Source of the DNA: Blastococcus sp. HT6-4
Lineage (GTDB): Bacteria; Actinomycetota; Actinomycetes; Mycobacteriales; Geodermatophilaceae
Direction: 5' to 3'
Assembly (NCBI RefSeq): GCF_039679125.1
Contig: NZ_CP155551.1
Location: 1,798,001 to 1,862,000, forward strand
DNA length: 64,000 nt
Shown here: in pieces, positions 34,649 through 44,007 of the stretch
Numbering within the stretch: position 1 is the first letter of the stretch
Layout: each line of letters starts with the position of its first letter
Notes under the pieces: generated by a model
The model's database searches: none
The model's input: only the letters and a program-made list of their open reading frames with translations
What the model was told of the DNA's origin: nothing
Position numbers and translations under genes: made by a program

Positions 34649-35542
34649 ATGGCGTTCACGCTGGAGCAACTCCGCGGTTTCGTGGCGGTCGCCGACGAGC
34701 TGCACTTCGGTCGCGCGGCCGCCCGGCTCAAGATGACCCAGCCGCCACTGAGCCGGCAGATCCAGAAGCTGGAGCGGGCAGTGGGTGCCCAGTTGCTGGA
34801 GCGGGACAACCGCCGGGTGACGCTCACGGCCGCCGGCGAGGTGTTCCAGACCGAGGCGCGCCGGTTGCTGGCGCTGGCCGACACGGCACCCGAACTGGCC
34901 CGCCGCGTGTCGTCGGGATCGAGCGGGATCGTGCGGATCGGTTTCACCGCCGCATCGACCTACGGCGTGCTGGGCGGGTTGCTCAACGACCTGGCGCGGG
35001 AGCTGCCCGACGTCGACATCGACCTGGCCGAGATGGTGACCCGCGAGCAGGTGGCCGGCCTGCTCGACGAGGAGATCGACCTGGGGCTGGCCCGTCCACC
35101 CTTCGACGCGGAGGCCTTCGGCTCCCGGCTCCTGCACCGGGAGTCGATGCTCGTCGCCGCGCCCACCGGGCACCGGCTGCTGGAGCTGGGGCGGCCGGTC
35201 ACCGGGGCCGACCTCGGCGCGGAGCCGGTGGTCATGCACTCGCCCACCCGGGCCCGGTACTTCTACGACCTCGTGGTGGGCGTCGTGCCGGTCGCCTCGG
35301 AGAACGCCGTGCACGTCGTCAGCCAGGTGCTGACGATGCTCTGGCTCGTCGCCGCCGGCCGCGGGATCGCCTTCGTCCCCGCGTCGGCGGCGCGGCTCCC
35401 GATCGAGGGCGTCGGTTTCGTGCGGCTGGAGACGCCCGTCCCCGAGCCGGTGGAGCTGCACCTCCTCTGGGCCCGGCAGTCGAAGAACCCCGCGCTGCGC
35501 CGGGTGCTCGACGTCCTGGGGCGGCGCGCCGTCGCCGGCTGA
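34649..35542 (+). CDS. LysR family transcriptional regulator
   Basis: 297 residues. N-terminal winged HTH (residues 1-60, FVAVADELHFGRAAARLKMTQPPLSRQIQKLE) and a LysR substrate-binding domain (~90-290). It diverges from the second tct operon and reads towards kdgD, so it is the natural regulator of both; co-inducer perhaps glucarate, galactarate or a dehydration product. ATG 34649 has TACCTT exactly six bases upstream and no Shine-Dalgarno (leaderless). GATGC/GCAT half-sites occur just upstream of its -10 and again before kdgD. Confidence 0.92.
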   Translation: MAFTLEQLRGFVAVADELHFGRAAARLKMTQPPLSRQIQKLERAVGAQLLERDNRRVTLTAAGEVFQTEARRLLALADTAPELARRVSSGSSGIVRIGFTAASTYGVLGGLLNDLARELPDVDIDLAEMVTREQVAGLLDEEIDLGLARPPFDAEAFGSRLLHRESMLVAAPTGHRLLELGRPVTGADLGAEPVVMHSPTRARYFYDLVVGVVPVASENAVHVVSQVLTMLWLVAAGRGIAFVPASAARLPIEGVGFVRLETPVPEPVELHLLWARQSKNPALRRVLDVLGRRAVAG

Positions 35543-35565
35543 CGATCCGCGTCAATGCACTGTGA

Positions 35566-35620
35566 GCATCACGCGATGCGAAACAGCTCTTGGACATGCA
35601 TCGCGGTTCCTTCCTACCGT
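35566..35620 (+). promoter_or_regulatory. Promoter and operator-like region of the aldarate operon
   Basis: CGCGATGC (35572-35579) is an exact inverted repeat of GCATCGCG (35598-35605); a further GCATC at 35566-35570 pairs with GATGC at 35575-35579. Within this lies TTGGACATGCAT (35590-35601), followed by TACCGT (35615-35620) with 19 bases between TTGGAC and TACCGT, ~70 bases before kdgD. The arrangement looks like LysR-type half-sites overlapping a promoter, and the same TTGGACAnGCAT element precedes tctC system 2. Confidence 0.5.
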
Positions 35621-35689
35621 GACGTCGACCACCGCCGCGTGCGCCGCTGAGCGCCGAGGGGCGGACCCGTCGGACCCGAGGAACCACCC

Positions 35690-36604
35690 GTGACGCTGCT
35701 GCCCCCGGACGCTCTCGCTGACCGGCTGAAGTCCGGCCTGCTCTCCTTCCCGGTGACCCACTTCGATGCCGACCTGCAGTTCGACGAGGTGCGGTACCGC
35801 GAGCACCTGGCCTGGCAGGCCGGCTTCGACGTGGCCGGCCTGTTCGCGGCCGGCGGCACCGGCGAGGGCTTCTCGCTGACCTCCGAGGAGATGGACCGCG
35901 TCGTCCGGGTGGCCGTCGACGAGGTCGCCGGCCGGGTCCCGGTCATCGCCCCGGCCACCGGTGGTACCGCGGTGTCGGTGGCCCAGGCCCGCGCGGCCCA
36001 GGCCGCGGGGGCGTCCGGCCTGCTGCTCTTCCCCCCGTACCTGACCGAGGCCAGCCAGCAGGGCCTGGTCGAGCACATCGGCGCAGTGTGCCGGGCCACC
36101 GACCTGGGCGTCATCGTCTACAGCCGGGCCAACGCGGTGCTCAGCGACACCACTGTCGCCGAGGTGGCCGAGCGCAACCCCAACCTGATCGGGCTCAAGG
36201 ACGGCATCGGCGACATCGAGCAGATGACGCGCACCTACGCCCGCGTCGGTGACCGGCTGATCTACGTCGGCGGGCTGCCCACGGCCGAGACGTTCGCGCT
36301 GCCGCTCCTCGAGCTCGGCGTGACGACGTACTCCTCGGCGCTCTACAACTTCCTGCCCGAGTTCGCGCTGCGCTTCTACGCGGCCGTCCGGGCCCAGGAC
36401 CGGACCGCCGTGTACGGCATGCTCAACGACTTCGTGCTCCCCTACATCGACATCCGGGACCGCACGAAGGGCTACGCGGTCTCGATCGTGAAGGCGGGGC
36501 TGACCGCGGTGGGCCGCGACGGCGGCCGGGTGCGCCCGCCGCTCACCGACCTCACCGAGGCGGAGCTCGCCGAGCTGACCGCCCTGGTGAACAAGGTCTC
36601 CTGA
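35690..36604 (+). CDS. kdgD: 5-dehydro-4-deoxyglucarate dehydratase
   Basis: 304 residues, dihydrodipicolinate synthase superfamily TIM barrel. [12 protein letters not shown] near the N-terminus, Y144 (IVYSR) and Schiff-base K170 (IGLKDG) are in place, with [13 protein letters not shown] near the end typical of KdgD. It dehydrates and decarboxylates 5-keto-4-deoxyglucarate to 2-oxoglutarate semialdehyde and CO2. First gene of the aldarate operon; GAGGAA precedes GTG 35690. It is followed by gudD after 31 bases. Confidence 0.93.
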   Translation: MTLLPPDALADRLKSGLLSFPVTHFDADLQFDEVRYREHLAWQAGFDVAGLFAAGGTGEGFSLTSEEMDRVVRVAVDEVAGRVPVIAPATGGTAVSVAQARAAQAAGASGLLLFPPYLTEASQQGLVEHIGAVCRATDLGVIVYSRANAVLSDTTVAEVAERNPNLIGLKDGIGDIEQMTRTYARVGDRLIYVGGLPTAETFALPLLELGVTTYSSALYNFLPEFALRFYAAVRAQDRTAVYGMLNDFVLPYIDIRDRTKGYAVSIVKAGLTAVGRDGGRVRPPLTDLTEAELAELTALVNKVS

Positions 36605-36635
36605 CCCCGGCGCGCACACCCACCTGGAGGACGGC

Positions 36636-37967
36636 ATGACCGGCCGGACGCCCACCGTGGCCACGATCGACGTGGTCCCCGTCGCGGGGCACGACAGCAT
36701 GCTGCTGAACCTCAGCGGCGCGCACGGGCCCTTCTTCACCCGCAACATCGCGATCGTCACCGACTCCGAGGGCCGTACCGGTCTCGGGGAGGTGCCCGGT
36801 GGCGAGGCGATCCGCCGCACGATCGAGGACGCCGCGGCGATCCTGGTCGGGCAGCCGATCGCGGCCTACGGTCGCCTGCTCCGGGAGGTCGCGGCCGCCT
36901 TCGCCGACCGCGACGCCGGCGGCCGCGGCCTGCAGACGTTCGACCTCCGGACGACGATCCACGCGGTCACCGCGCTGGAGTCGGCGCTGCTCGACCTGTT
37001 GGGGCAGCACCTCGGCGTCCCCGTCGCCGAGCTGCTCGGTGACGGGCAGCAGCGCGACAGCGTCCCGATGCTCGGCTATCTCTTCTACGTCGGGGACCGG
37101 ACGGCGACCGACCTGCCGTACCTGGCCGAGGCCGCCCCGGCCGACGACTGGGAGCGGCTGCGGCGGGAGGAGGCGATGACCCCCGAGGCGGTGGTCGCCC
37201 TGGCCGAGGCCGCGCAGGCCCGGTACGGGTTCTCCGACTTCAAGCTCAAGGGCGGCGTGCTCCCCGGTGTGCAGGAGGTCGCCGCCGTCCGCGCGCTGGC
37301 CGAGCGCTTCCCCGACGCCCGGATCACCCTCGACCCCAACGGCGGGTGGCTGCTCGCCGAGGCGATCGAGCTGTGCCGCGACCTCGGGGACGTCCTCGCC
37401 TACGCGGAGGACCCGGTCGGGCCCGAGGCCGGCTTCTCCGGCCGCGAGACCATGGCCGAGTTCCGCCGGGCGACCGGCCTGCCGACCGCGACCAACATGA
37501 TCGCCACCGACTGGCGGCAGATGGCCCACGCCGTCCGGTCGAACGCCGTGGACATCCCGCTCGCCGACCCGCACTTCTGGACCATGCGCGGCTCGGTCCG
37601 CGTCGCCCAGCTGTGCTCGGACTTCGGCCTCACCTGGGGCTCGCACTCCAACAACCACTTCGACATCTCGCTGGCGATGTTCACCCAGGTCGGCGCGGCG
37701 GCCCCGGGCGACATCACGGCCCTGGACACGCACTGGATCTGGCAGGACGGGCAGCCGCTCACCCGGTCCCCGCTGCAGATCCGGGACGGCGCCATCGCCG
37801 TGCCGACCGCGCCCGGCCTCGGGGTGGAGCTCGACCGGGACGCGCTCGCCGCCGCGCACGAGCTCTACCGGGAGCACGGGCTGGGGGCGCGTGACGACGC
37901 CGTGGCCATGCAGTTCCTGGTCCCGGGCTGGACGTTCGACCCCAAGCGTCCGTGCCTCGTCCGCTGA
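36636..37967 (+). CDS. gudD: Glucarate dehydratase
   Basis: 443 residues, enolase superfamily, full length for GudD. K203/K205 (KLKGG), metal ligands D233 (LDPNGGW), E258 (EDPVG) and N287 (TNMIATD), and catalytic H337 in SHSNNHFD all match glucarate dehydratase. It dehydrates D-glucarate (and L-idarate) to 5-keto-4-deoxyglucarate, the KdgD substrate. ATG 36636 follows a GGAGG. Confidence 0.95.
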   Translation: MTGRTPTVATIDVVPVAGHDSMLLNLSGAHGPFFTRNIAIVTDSEGRTGLGEVPGGEAIRRTIEDAAAILVGQPIAAYGRLLREVAAAFADRDAGGRGLQTFDLRTTIHAVTALESALLDLLGQHLGVPVAELLGDGQQRDSVPMLGYLFYVGDRTATDLPYLAEAAPADDWERLRREEAMTPEAVVALAEAAQARYGFSDFKLKGGVLPGVQEVAAVRALAERFPDARITLDPNGGWLLAEAIELCRDLGDVLAYAEDPVGPEAGFSGRETMAEFRRATGLPTATNMIATDWRQMAHAVRSNAVDIPLADPHFWTMRGSVRVAQLCSDFGLTWGSHSNNHFDISLAMFTQVGAAAPGDITALDTHWIWQDGQPLTRSPLQIRDGAIAVPTAPGLGVELDRDALAAAHELYREHGLGARDDAVAMQFLVPGWTFDPKRPCLVR

Positions 37968-37989
37968 CCGCCCCCAGGCTGGAGAACCC

Positions 37990-39156
37990 ATGACCGCCGC
38001 ACAGCTCGCCCGCACGGACAGCCCGGCCGTCCTCGACCGCATCGCGTCGGTGACCCTGTCGTCGATCGTGCTCCCTCTGGCCGACCCGATCAGCGACGCC
38101 AAGGTCCTCACCGGCCGGCAGCGGGCGATGACCGAGGTGGTGTTCCTCTTCGCCGAGGTCCGCACCGAGAGCGGGCACGAGGGCATCGGGTTCGGCTACT
38201 CCAAGCGCGCCGGCGGCCCGGCGCAGTTCGCCCACGCGAAGGAGATCGCCGCCGACCTGATCGGTGAGGACCCGAGCGACATCGGCCGCTTGTGGACCAA
38301 GCTCGTCTGGGCGGGCGCATCGGTGGGCCGCAGCGGTGCGGCGACGCAGGCCATCGCGGCCATGGACATCGCCCTGTGGGACCTCAAGGCCAAGCGTGCC
38401 GGCCTGCCGCTGGCCAAGCTGCTCGGGGCGCACCGCGACGCGGTGCCCTGCTACAACACCTCGGGCGGCTTCCTGCACGAGTCGATCGAGCAGGTGCTCG
38501 AGAACGCGACGCGCACCATGGCCGAGGGCATCGGCGGCATCAAGATCAAGGTGGGGCAGCCCGACTGGGCCGAGGACCTGCGGCGGGTCCGCGCGGTCCG
38601 CGAGCACATCGGCGACCGCATGCCCCTCATGGTCGACGCCAACCAGCAGTGGGACCGGCCCACCGCCATGCGCGTGAGCCGCGCGCTGGAGGAGTTCGAC
38701 CTGGTCTGGATCGAGGAGCCGCTCGACGCCTACGACGCCGAGGGGCACGCCCAGCTCGCCCGCTCGCTGGACACGGCGATCGCGACGGGCGAGATGCTGA
38801 CCAGCGTCCCCGAGCACTACGAGCTGATCCGGCACGGCTCGGTCGACATCATCCAGCCGGACGCCCCGCGGATCGGCGGCATCACCCAGTTCCTCAAGCT
38901 CGCCGCCCTCGCCGAGCACAGCAACCTGCAGTTGGCGCCGCACTTCGCGATGGAGATCCACCTCCACCTCACGGCGGCCTATCCGCACGGCGCCTGGGTG
39001 GAGCACTTCGACTGGCTGTACCCCCTGTTCCACGAGCGGCTGGAGATCCGCGACGGCCGGATGCACCTGTCCGACCGGCCGGGCCTCGGCTTCTCGCTGA
39101 CCGAGCAGGCCCGCGCGTGGACGGTGGACACCGTGACCGTCGACGCGCCGCGCTGA
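37990..39156 (+). CDS. Galactarate / L-talarate dehydratase (enolase superfamily)
   Basis: 388 residues. It closely resembles Salmonella L-talarate/galactarate dehydratase in the stretches I recall: SDAKVLTGRQ, SYSKRAGG-like GYSKRAGG, WAGASVGRSG, YNTSGGFLH, DANQQWDR and EEPLDAYD. K185/K187, D216, E242, E268 and H318 (LAPHFAMEIH) are conserved. It should convert galactarate (and talarate) to 5-keto-4-deoxyglucarate, so both dehydratases in this operon feed KdgD. It starts 22 bases after gudD. Confidence 0.9.
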   Translation: MTAAQLARTDSPAVLDRIASVTLSSIVLPLADPISDAKVLTGRQRAMTEVVFLFAEVRTESGHEGIGFGYSKRAGGPAQFAHAKEIAADLIGEDPSDIGRLWTKLVWAGASVGRSGAATQAIAAMDIALWDLKAKRAGLPLAKLLGAHRDAVPCYNTSGGFLHESIEQVLENATRTMAEGIGGIKIKVGQPDWAEDLRRVRAVREHIGDRMPLMVDANQQWDRPTAMRVSRALEEFDLVWIEEPLDAYDAEGHAQLARSLDTAIATGEMLTSVPEHYELIRHGSVDIIQPDAPRIGGITQFLKLAALAEHSNLQLAPHFAMEIHLHLTAAYPHGAWVEHFDWLYPLFHERLEIRDGRMHLSDRPGLGFSLTEQARAWTVDTVTVDAPR

Positions 39157-39202
39157 TCACGATCGCCCCACCGACCACCACCCGTTTTCCAGGAGGACTC
39201 CC

Positions 39203-40717
39203 ATGGACGTCGTCAGCATCGACCCGCGCACCGGCGAGGAGGTCGAGGTCGTCGCGCAGGAGACCACGACCGCGGAGGTGCAGCGGCTGTGCGCCGCGGC
39301 GCTGGCCGCCGCGCCGGCCCTCGACGACCTCGGCCGCGCCGGCCGGGCGGCCCTGCTCGGGTCCCTGGCCGACGCGCTGGAGGCCCGCCGGGGGGACGTG
39401 GTCGCGGTGGCCGACCGGGAGACCGCCCTCGGCGCGACCCGGCTGAACGGCGAGCTCACGCGCACCTGCTACCAGCTGCGCCTGTTCGCCGAGGTGCTGC
39501 AGGAGGGCAGCTATCTCGAGGCGGCCATCGACCACGCCGGCGACAGCCCGATGGGACCGCGCCCGGACCTGCGCCGCATGCTCGTGCCGATCGGCCCGGT
39601 CGCCGTCTTCGGGGCCAGCAACTTCCCGCTCGCCTTCTCGGTGCCCGGCGGCGACACCGCCTCCGCGCTGGCCGCGGGCTGTCCCGTCGTGGTGAAGGCG
39701 CACGGCTCGCATCCCGCGACCTCCCAGCTGGTGTTCGACGTCCTCGCCGAGGCCGCCGGCAAGGCCGGTGCGCCGGAGGGGACGCTCGGCATCGTGCACG
39801 GCCTGCAGGCGGGTGCGGACCTGGTCGCCCACCCGGCCATCCGCGCCGTCGGCTTCACCGGCTCCGTGAACGGCGGCCGGGCGCTGCTGGAGATCATCGA
39901 GCGCCGTCCCGACCCGGTTCCCTTCTTCGGCGAGCTGAGCAGCCTCAACCCCCTCGTCGTCACCCCGCGGGCGGCGGCCGAGCGCGGTGGGCAGCTCGGC
40001 CGCGAACTCGTCGGTTCCTTCACGCTCGGCGCCGGGCAGTTCTGCACCAAGCCCGGCCTGGCCTTCGTCCCCAGCGGCCCCGAGGGGGACACCGTCCTCG
40101 AGGCCATGGCCGCCGCCGTCCGCGAGACCGCCGCTCCGACGCTGCTCAACGAGGGCATCGCCGGCTCGTACGAGCGGATCTCCTCCTCGCTCGCCGACCT
40201 CCCCGGCGTCTCGACGGTCGCACACGGGGGCGAACCGCAGGGTCCGGGTTTCGGGGCGGCGCCGCTGCTGCTCACCACGGACGCCGCTGACCTCCCGCAC
40301 GAGGTCACGGAGGAGTGCTTCGGCCCGGTGGCCGTGGTGGCCCGCTACGACGGGGAGAAGGCGTTGTTCGCGGCGCTCGGGACGATGCCGTCGTCCCTGA
40401 CCGCGACGGTCCTGCGCGGCGAGGGCGAGACCGAGCTGCCGCTGGCGGTGTCGCAGGAGCTGCGGACCCGGGCCGGCCGGCTGGTGTACGACGCGTACCC
40501 CACCGGTGTGGCCGTCTCCTGGGCGCAGCACCACGGCGGCCCGTGGCCCTCGACCAACAGCCAGCACACCTCGGTGGGGACCACTGCCATCCGCCGGTTC
40601 CTGCGGCCGGTCACCTGGCAGGGAGCCCCGGCGGAGGTGCTGCCGGAGGAGCTGACCGAGGACTACCAGGGCATCCCGCGGCGGATCGACGGGAAGCTGC
40701 AGCTGCCCCGTGGCTGA
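39203..40717 (+). CDS. 2,5-dioxovalerate (alpha-ketoglutarate semialdehyde) dehydrogenase
   Basis: 504 residues, aldehyde dehydrogenase (NADP+) of the KGSADH type. E244 (FFGELSSLNP) and nucleophile C281 (GAGQFCTKPG) are the catalytic pair; FGASNFPLAFSVPGGD is the cofactor-binding stretch typical of this subgroup. It oxidises 2-oxoglutarate semialdehyde from KdgD to 2-oxoglutarate, completing the aldarate pathway. AGGAGG precedes ATG 39203. The next gene overlaps its end by eight bases. Confidence 0.93.
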   Translation: MDVVSIDPRTGEEVEVVAQETTTAEVQRLCAAALAAAPALDDLGRAGRAALLGSLADALEARRGDVVAVADRETALGATRLNGELTRTCYQLRLFAEVLQEGSYLEAAIDHAGDSPMGPRPDLRRMLVPIGPVAVFGASNFPLAFSVPGGDTASALAAGCPVVVKAHGSHPATSQLVFDVLAEAAGKAGAPEGTLGIVHGLQAGADLVAHPAIRAVGFTGSVNGGRALLEIIERRPDPVPFFGELSSLNPLVVTPRAAAERGGQLGRELVGSFTLGAGQFCTKPGLAFVPSGPEGDTVLEAMAAAVRETAAPTLLNEGIAGSYERISSSLADLPGVSTVAHGGEPQGPGFGAAPLLLTTDAADLPHEVTEECFGPVAVVARYDGEKALFAALGTMPSSLTATVLRGEGETELPLAVSQELRTRAGRLVYDAYPTGVAVSWAQHHGGPWPSTNSQHTSVGTTAIRRFLRPVTWQGAPAEVLPEELTEDYQGIPRRIDGKLQLPRG

Positions 40718-41573
40718 GCGGGTTGCGCTGGTCGGCTCCGAACGGGGGCTCCGGGTCGATCCCGACCTGCCGTTGGCCGTGGCCGCGCTGGGGGACACCG
40801 GGTACGCGGCCGACCTCGTCCGCTGGGACGACGCCGACGTCGACTGGTCGGGCTTCGACCTCGTCGTCGTCCGTTCCTGCTGGGACTACGCCTGGCGACT
40901 CGAGGAGTTCCTCTCCTGGGCGCAGGCGGTCCCGCGGCTGCGCAACGCCGTCGAGCTGCTGCGCTGGAACACCGACAAGACCTACCTGCGCGATCTGGAG
41001 CGGGCGGGGCTCCCGGTGGTGCCGACGGTGTGGAGCCCGGTCCGCGCGGAGGACCTGCCGGAGGCGGGGGAGTGGGTGGTCAAGCCGTCGGTGTCGGCCG
41101 GTTCCCGCGACACCGCGCGGTGGTCGGAACCGGCGGCGGTGCTGGCGCACGTCGCGGAGCTGACCGGGGCGGGGCGGACCGCGATGGTGCAGCCGTACCT
41201 CGCCAGCGTCGACGACCGGGGCGAGACGGCGATGCTCTTCATCGGCGGCCGGTTCTCCCATGCCGTGCGCAAGGGCGCCCTGCTGAAGCCCGGCGAGGGA
41301 GTCCGGCAGGACCGGGACAGCCGCGGCGACCTCCGGCCGATGACGCCCACGGCCGGCCAGCGGTCGGTGGCGCAGTCGGTGTTCGACGCCATCGGCGACC
41401 TGGTGCCCGGCGCGGCGACGCCGCTCTACGCCCGGATCGACCTGGTCGCCGACGACGCCGGCAGGCCGGTGCTCCTGGAGCTGGAGCTGACCGAGCCGAG
41501 CCTGTTCCTGCCGCAGGCCCCGGAGGCCGCCGCGACCCTCGCGCGAGCGGTCGAGGCGGAACTCCGCCGGTGA
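40710..41573 (+). CDS. ATP-grasp domain protein of unknown substrate
   Basis: 287 residues. A pre-ATP-grasp domain (VVVRSCWDYAWRLEEFLSWA, ~52-72) precedes an ATP-grasp fold with NTDKTYL (~92-98), nucleotide-binding VVKPSVSAGSRDT (~124-137), FIGGRFSHAVRKGA and the metal-binding ELELTEPSLFLP near the end. The family resembles RimK/glutathione-synthetase-like ligases joining a carboxylate to an amine. It overlaps the KGSADH gene by eight bases and the next gene by four, so it is an integral operon member, although no ligase step is known in aldarate degradation. Substrate not inferable. Confidence 0.85.
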   Translation: MAERVALVGSERGLRVDPDLPLAVAALGDTGYAADLVRWDDADVDWSGFDLVVVRSCWDYAWRLEEFLSWAQAVPRLRNAVELLRWNTDKTYLRDLERAGLPVVPTVWSPVRAEDLPEAGEWVVKPSVSAGSRDTARWSEPAAVLAHVAELTGAGRTAMVQPYLASVDDRGETAMLFIGGRFSHAVRKGALLKPGEGVRQDRDSRGDLRPMTPTAGQRSVAQSVFDAIGDLVPGAATPLYARIDLVADDAGRPVLLELELTEPSLFLPQAPEAAATLARAVEAELRR

Positions 41574-42499
41574 GCGGGGTGCTGGGCGGCTTCGCGGCCC
41601 TGGCCGCGGTGATCGCCGTCGGCTGGGGGGTGGGCCGTTCCGGGATCCTCGGCGCGGACGCGCCCGGCATGCTTTCCCGGCTCTCCTTCTTCGTCGCCAC
41701 GCCGGCGCTGCTGTTCCTCACCCTGGGCCGGTCCGACACGGCCACGGTCGCGTCGCTGGCGCTGATCGCCACTGCGGGCAGCGCGGTGGTGGCCGCCCTG
41801 CTGTACATCGGTCTGGCGCGGTGGCGGTGGCGGCTGCCGGCTGGGCAGCTCACCACCGGCGCGCTGTCGTCCTCCTACGTCAACGCCGGCAACCTCGGCA
41901 TCCCGGTGGCCGTGTACATCGTGGGGAACGCCTCCTACGTGGCGCCCGTCCTGCTCTTCCAGGTGCTCGTCATGGCGCCGGTCGGGCTCGCCGTGCTCGC
42001 GGGCTCCCGTGCCGACCGGCAGCAGAGCCCGACCTGGCGGCAACTGGTCCTCGCCCCGCTGCGGACGCCGGTCGTGATCGGGTGCGCGCTCGGCCTGCTG
42101 CTGGCGGCCAGCGGGCTGGACCTGCCGCCGGTGCTCCTCGAGCCGGTCGAGCTCATCGCGGCCCTGGCGGTGCCCGCCGCGCTGCTGGCCTACGGGATGA
42201 CCCTGCACGGTGCGCCCCGGCCGGCCGCCGGCGCGCTGGCGGGGCAGGTGTGGCTGGCCGTCGCGCTGAAGAACCTGGTGATGCCCGCCGTCGCCTACGC
42301 GCTGGGCCGCTGGGTCGCCGGCCTCGACGGCATCGCCCTGCTCGCGGTCACGGTGACCTCCGCGCTGCCCACGGCGCAGAACGTCTTCGTCTACGCCGCG
42401 ACCTACGACCGCGGCACCCTGCTGGCCCGCGACGCGATCCTGCTCAGCACCGTGCTGTCGGTTCCCGTCCTCGTCGGCATCGCCGTGCTCCTGGCATGA
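41570..42499 (+). CDS. AEC family organic-acid carrier
   Basis: 309 residues, ten helices in two halves, with SFFVATPALLFLTL, SSSYVNAGNLGIPVAVYIVG and TVTSALPTAQNVFVYA, all typical of AEC/MdcF carriers. It probably moves a small organic acid. Starts by GTGA overlap with the ATP-grasp gene, within the aldarate operon; about as different from the AEC gene at 24612-25529 as family members usually are. Confidence 0.87.
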   Translation: MSGVLGGFAALAAVIAVGWGVGRSGILGADAPGMLSRLSFFVATPALLFLTLGRSDTATVASLALIATAGSAVVAALLYIGLARWRWRLPAGQLTTGALSSSYVNAGNLGIPVAVYIVGNASYVAPVLLFQVLVMAPVGLAVLAGSRADRQQSPTWRQLVLAPLRTPVVIGCALGLLLAASGLDLPPVLLEPVELIAALAVPAALLAYGMTLHGAPRPAAGALAGQVWLAVALKNLVMPAVAYALGRWVAGLDGIALLAVTVTSALPTAQNVFVYAATYDRGTLLARDAILLSTVLSVPVLVGIAVLLA

Positions 42500-42510
42500 G
42501 AGGAACCACC

Positions 42511-44007
42511 GTGGAGACCGAGGAGTTCGACGCCGTGCTCGTCGGCGGCGGCGTCATGAGCGCGACGCTCGCGACGCTGCTCGGCGAGCTGGAACCGGGC
42601 TGGCGGATCGCCGTCGTCGAGCGGCTGCCCGAGGCGGGGCTGGAGAGCTCGAGCGCCTGGAACAACGCCGGCACCGGCCACGCCGGGCTCTGCGAGTTCA
42701 ACTACACGCCCCGCCGGGCCGACGGGTCGGTCGACGTCGCCCGCGCCGTGGAGATCGGCGAGCAGTTCGCCGCCTCCCTGGTCTTCTGGGCACACCTCGT
42801 CTCGAGCGGCCGGATCGGCCCGGCGCGGGACTTCGTCCGCCCGGTGCCGCACCTGGGCTTCGGCCGCGGGGAGGACGGCGTCGCGCACCTGCGGGCCCGG
42901 TGGGAGGCGCTGCGCGACCACCCGCTGTTCGCCGACTCGGAGTACAGCGACGACCGGGCGGTGCTCGCCGGCTGGCTGCCGCTGATGTTCGGCGACCGGC
43001 CCGACGACGGCCCCGTCGCCGTCACCCGCTCGGCGCAGGGCACCGACGTCGACTTCGGGGTGCTGACCCGGCAACTCCTCGCCGCGCTGCGGTCCCGCGG
43101 TGGCGTCGTCACGCTGGGGCACGAGGTGACCGCCCTGGAACGGACCGGTGGCGTCTGGTCGGTGGGCGTCCGGGAGGTGGCGACGCGGCAGCAGCGCCGG
43201 CTGCGCGCCCCGTGGGTCTTCGTCGGAGCGGGCGGTGCGACGCTGCCGCTGCTGCAGCGCGCCCGGGTCCCCGAGGTGCGCCGCTACGGCGCCTTCCCGA
43301 TCAGCGGGCTGTTCCTGCGCACCGCGCGGCCGGACCTGGTGGCCGCTCACCGGGCCAAGGTCTACGGGCACGCCGCCCCGGGGGCGCCGACCATCTCCGT
43401 CCCGCACCTGGACCACCGCACCGTCGACGGCCGCGAGCACCTGCTCTTCGGCCCGTTCGCCGCCTTCTCCCCGCGCTTCCTCCGGGCGGGACGGCGCACC
43501 GACCTGCTGCGCTCGGTGCGGCCGGGCAACGTGCCCGTCCTCGCGGCATCGGCCCGGGACAACCGGTCGCTCATGGCCTACCTGGTGCGGCAGCTAGCCC
43601 AGACGCCCCGGGGCCGGCTCGACGCGCTGCGGGCGTTCGTCCCCTCGGCCGAGGCCGACGACTGGGAACTGGTCCCCGCGGGACAGCGGGTGCAGTTGCT
43701 GAAGATGTCCGGCGGCCGCGGCGCGATGGTCGGGTTCGGCACCGAGGTGGTCACCTCGGCCGGCGGATCGCTCGCCGCCCTGCTCGGGGCGTCACCCGGA
43801 GCCTCCACGGCGGCCGCGACGATGGTCGACGTGCTCGCGGTCGGCTTCCCCGGGCGCATGGCGCGGTGGGCTCCGCGGTTGGCGGAGATCGCCGCCGCCG
43901 GCCCGGAGCGACCCACCCCCGGCGAGCTGCTGGCGCGGGCCGCGGCGGCCCGCCGGGTGCTGGACCTGGACCCGGCCACCCCCGGCCGACGGGAGGACCC
44001 CGCATGA
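42511..44007 (+). CDS. mqo: Malate:quinone oxidoreductase
   Basis: About 498 residues, FAD-dependent membrane-associated malate dehydrogenase. N-terminal dinucleotide fold VLVGGGVMSATLA, then ESSSAWNNAGTGHAGLCEFNYTP, FVRPVPHLGFGRG, and C-terminal LKMSGGRGAMVGFGTEVVTSA are Mqo signatures. It oxidises malate to oxaloacetate and passes electrons to quinone. GAGAGGAA is about six bases before GTG 42511; ATG 42496 overlaps the previous stop (ATGA) and is the alternative start. Its position lets the operon push aldarate-derived 2-oxoglutarate onward through the TCA cycle. Confidence 0.92.
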   Translation: METEEFDAVLVGGGVMSATLATLLGELEPGWRIAVVERLPEAGLESSSAWNNAGTGHAGLCEFNYTPRRADGSVDVARAVEIGEQFAASLVFWAHLVSSGRIGPARDFVRPVPHLGFGRGEDGVAHLRARWEALRDHPLFADSEYSDDRAVLAGWLPLMFGDRPDDGPVAVTRSAQGTDVDFGVLTRQLLAALRSRGGVVTLGHEVTALERTGGVWSVGVREVATRQQRRLRAPWVFVGAGGATLPLLQRARVPEVRRYGAFPISGLFLRTARPDLVAAHRAKVYGHAAPGAPTISVPHLDHRTVDGREHLLFGPFAAFSPRFLRAGRRTDLLRSVRPGNVPVLAASARDNRSLMAYLVRQLAQTPRGRLDALRAFVPSAEADDWELVPAGQRVQLLKMSGGRGAMVGFGTEVVTSAGGSLAALLGASPGASTAAATMVDVLAVGFPGRMARWAPRLAEIAAAGPERPTPGELLARAAAARRVLDLDPATPGRREDPA

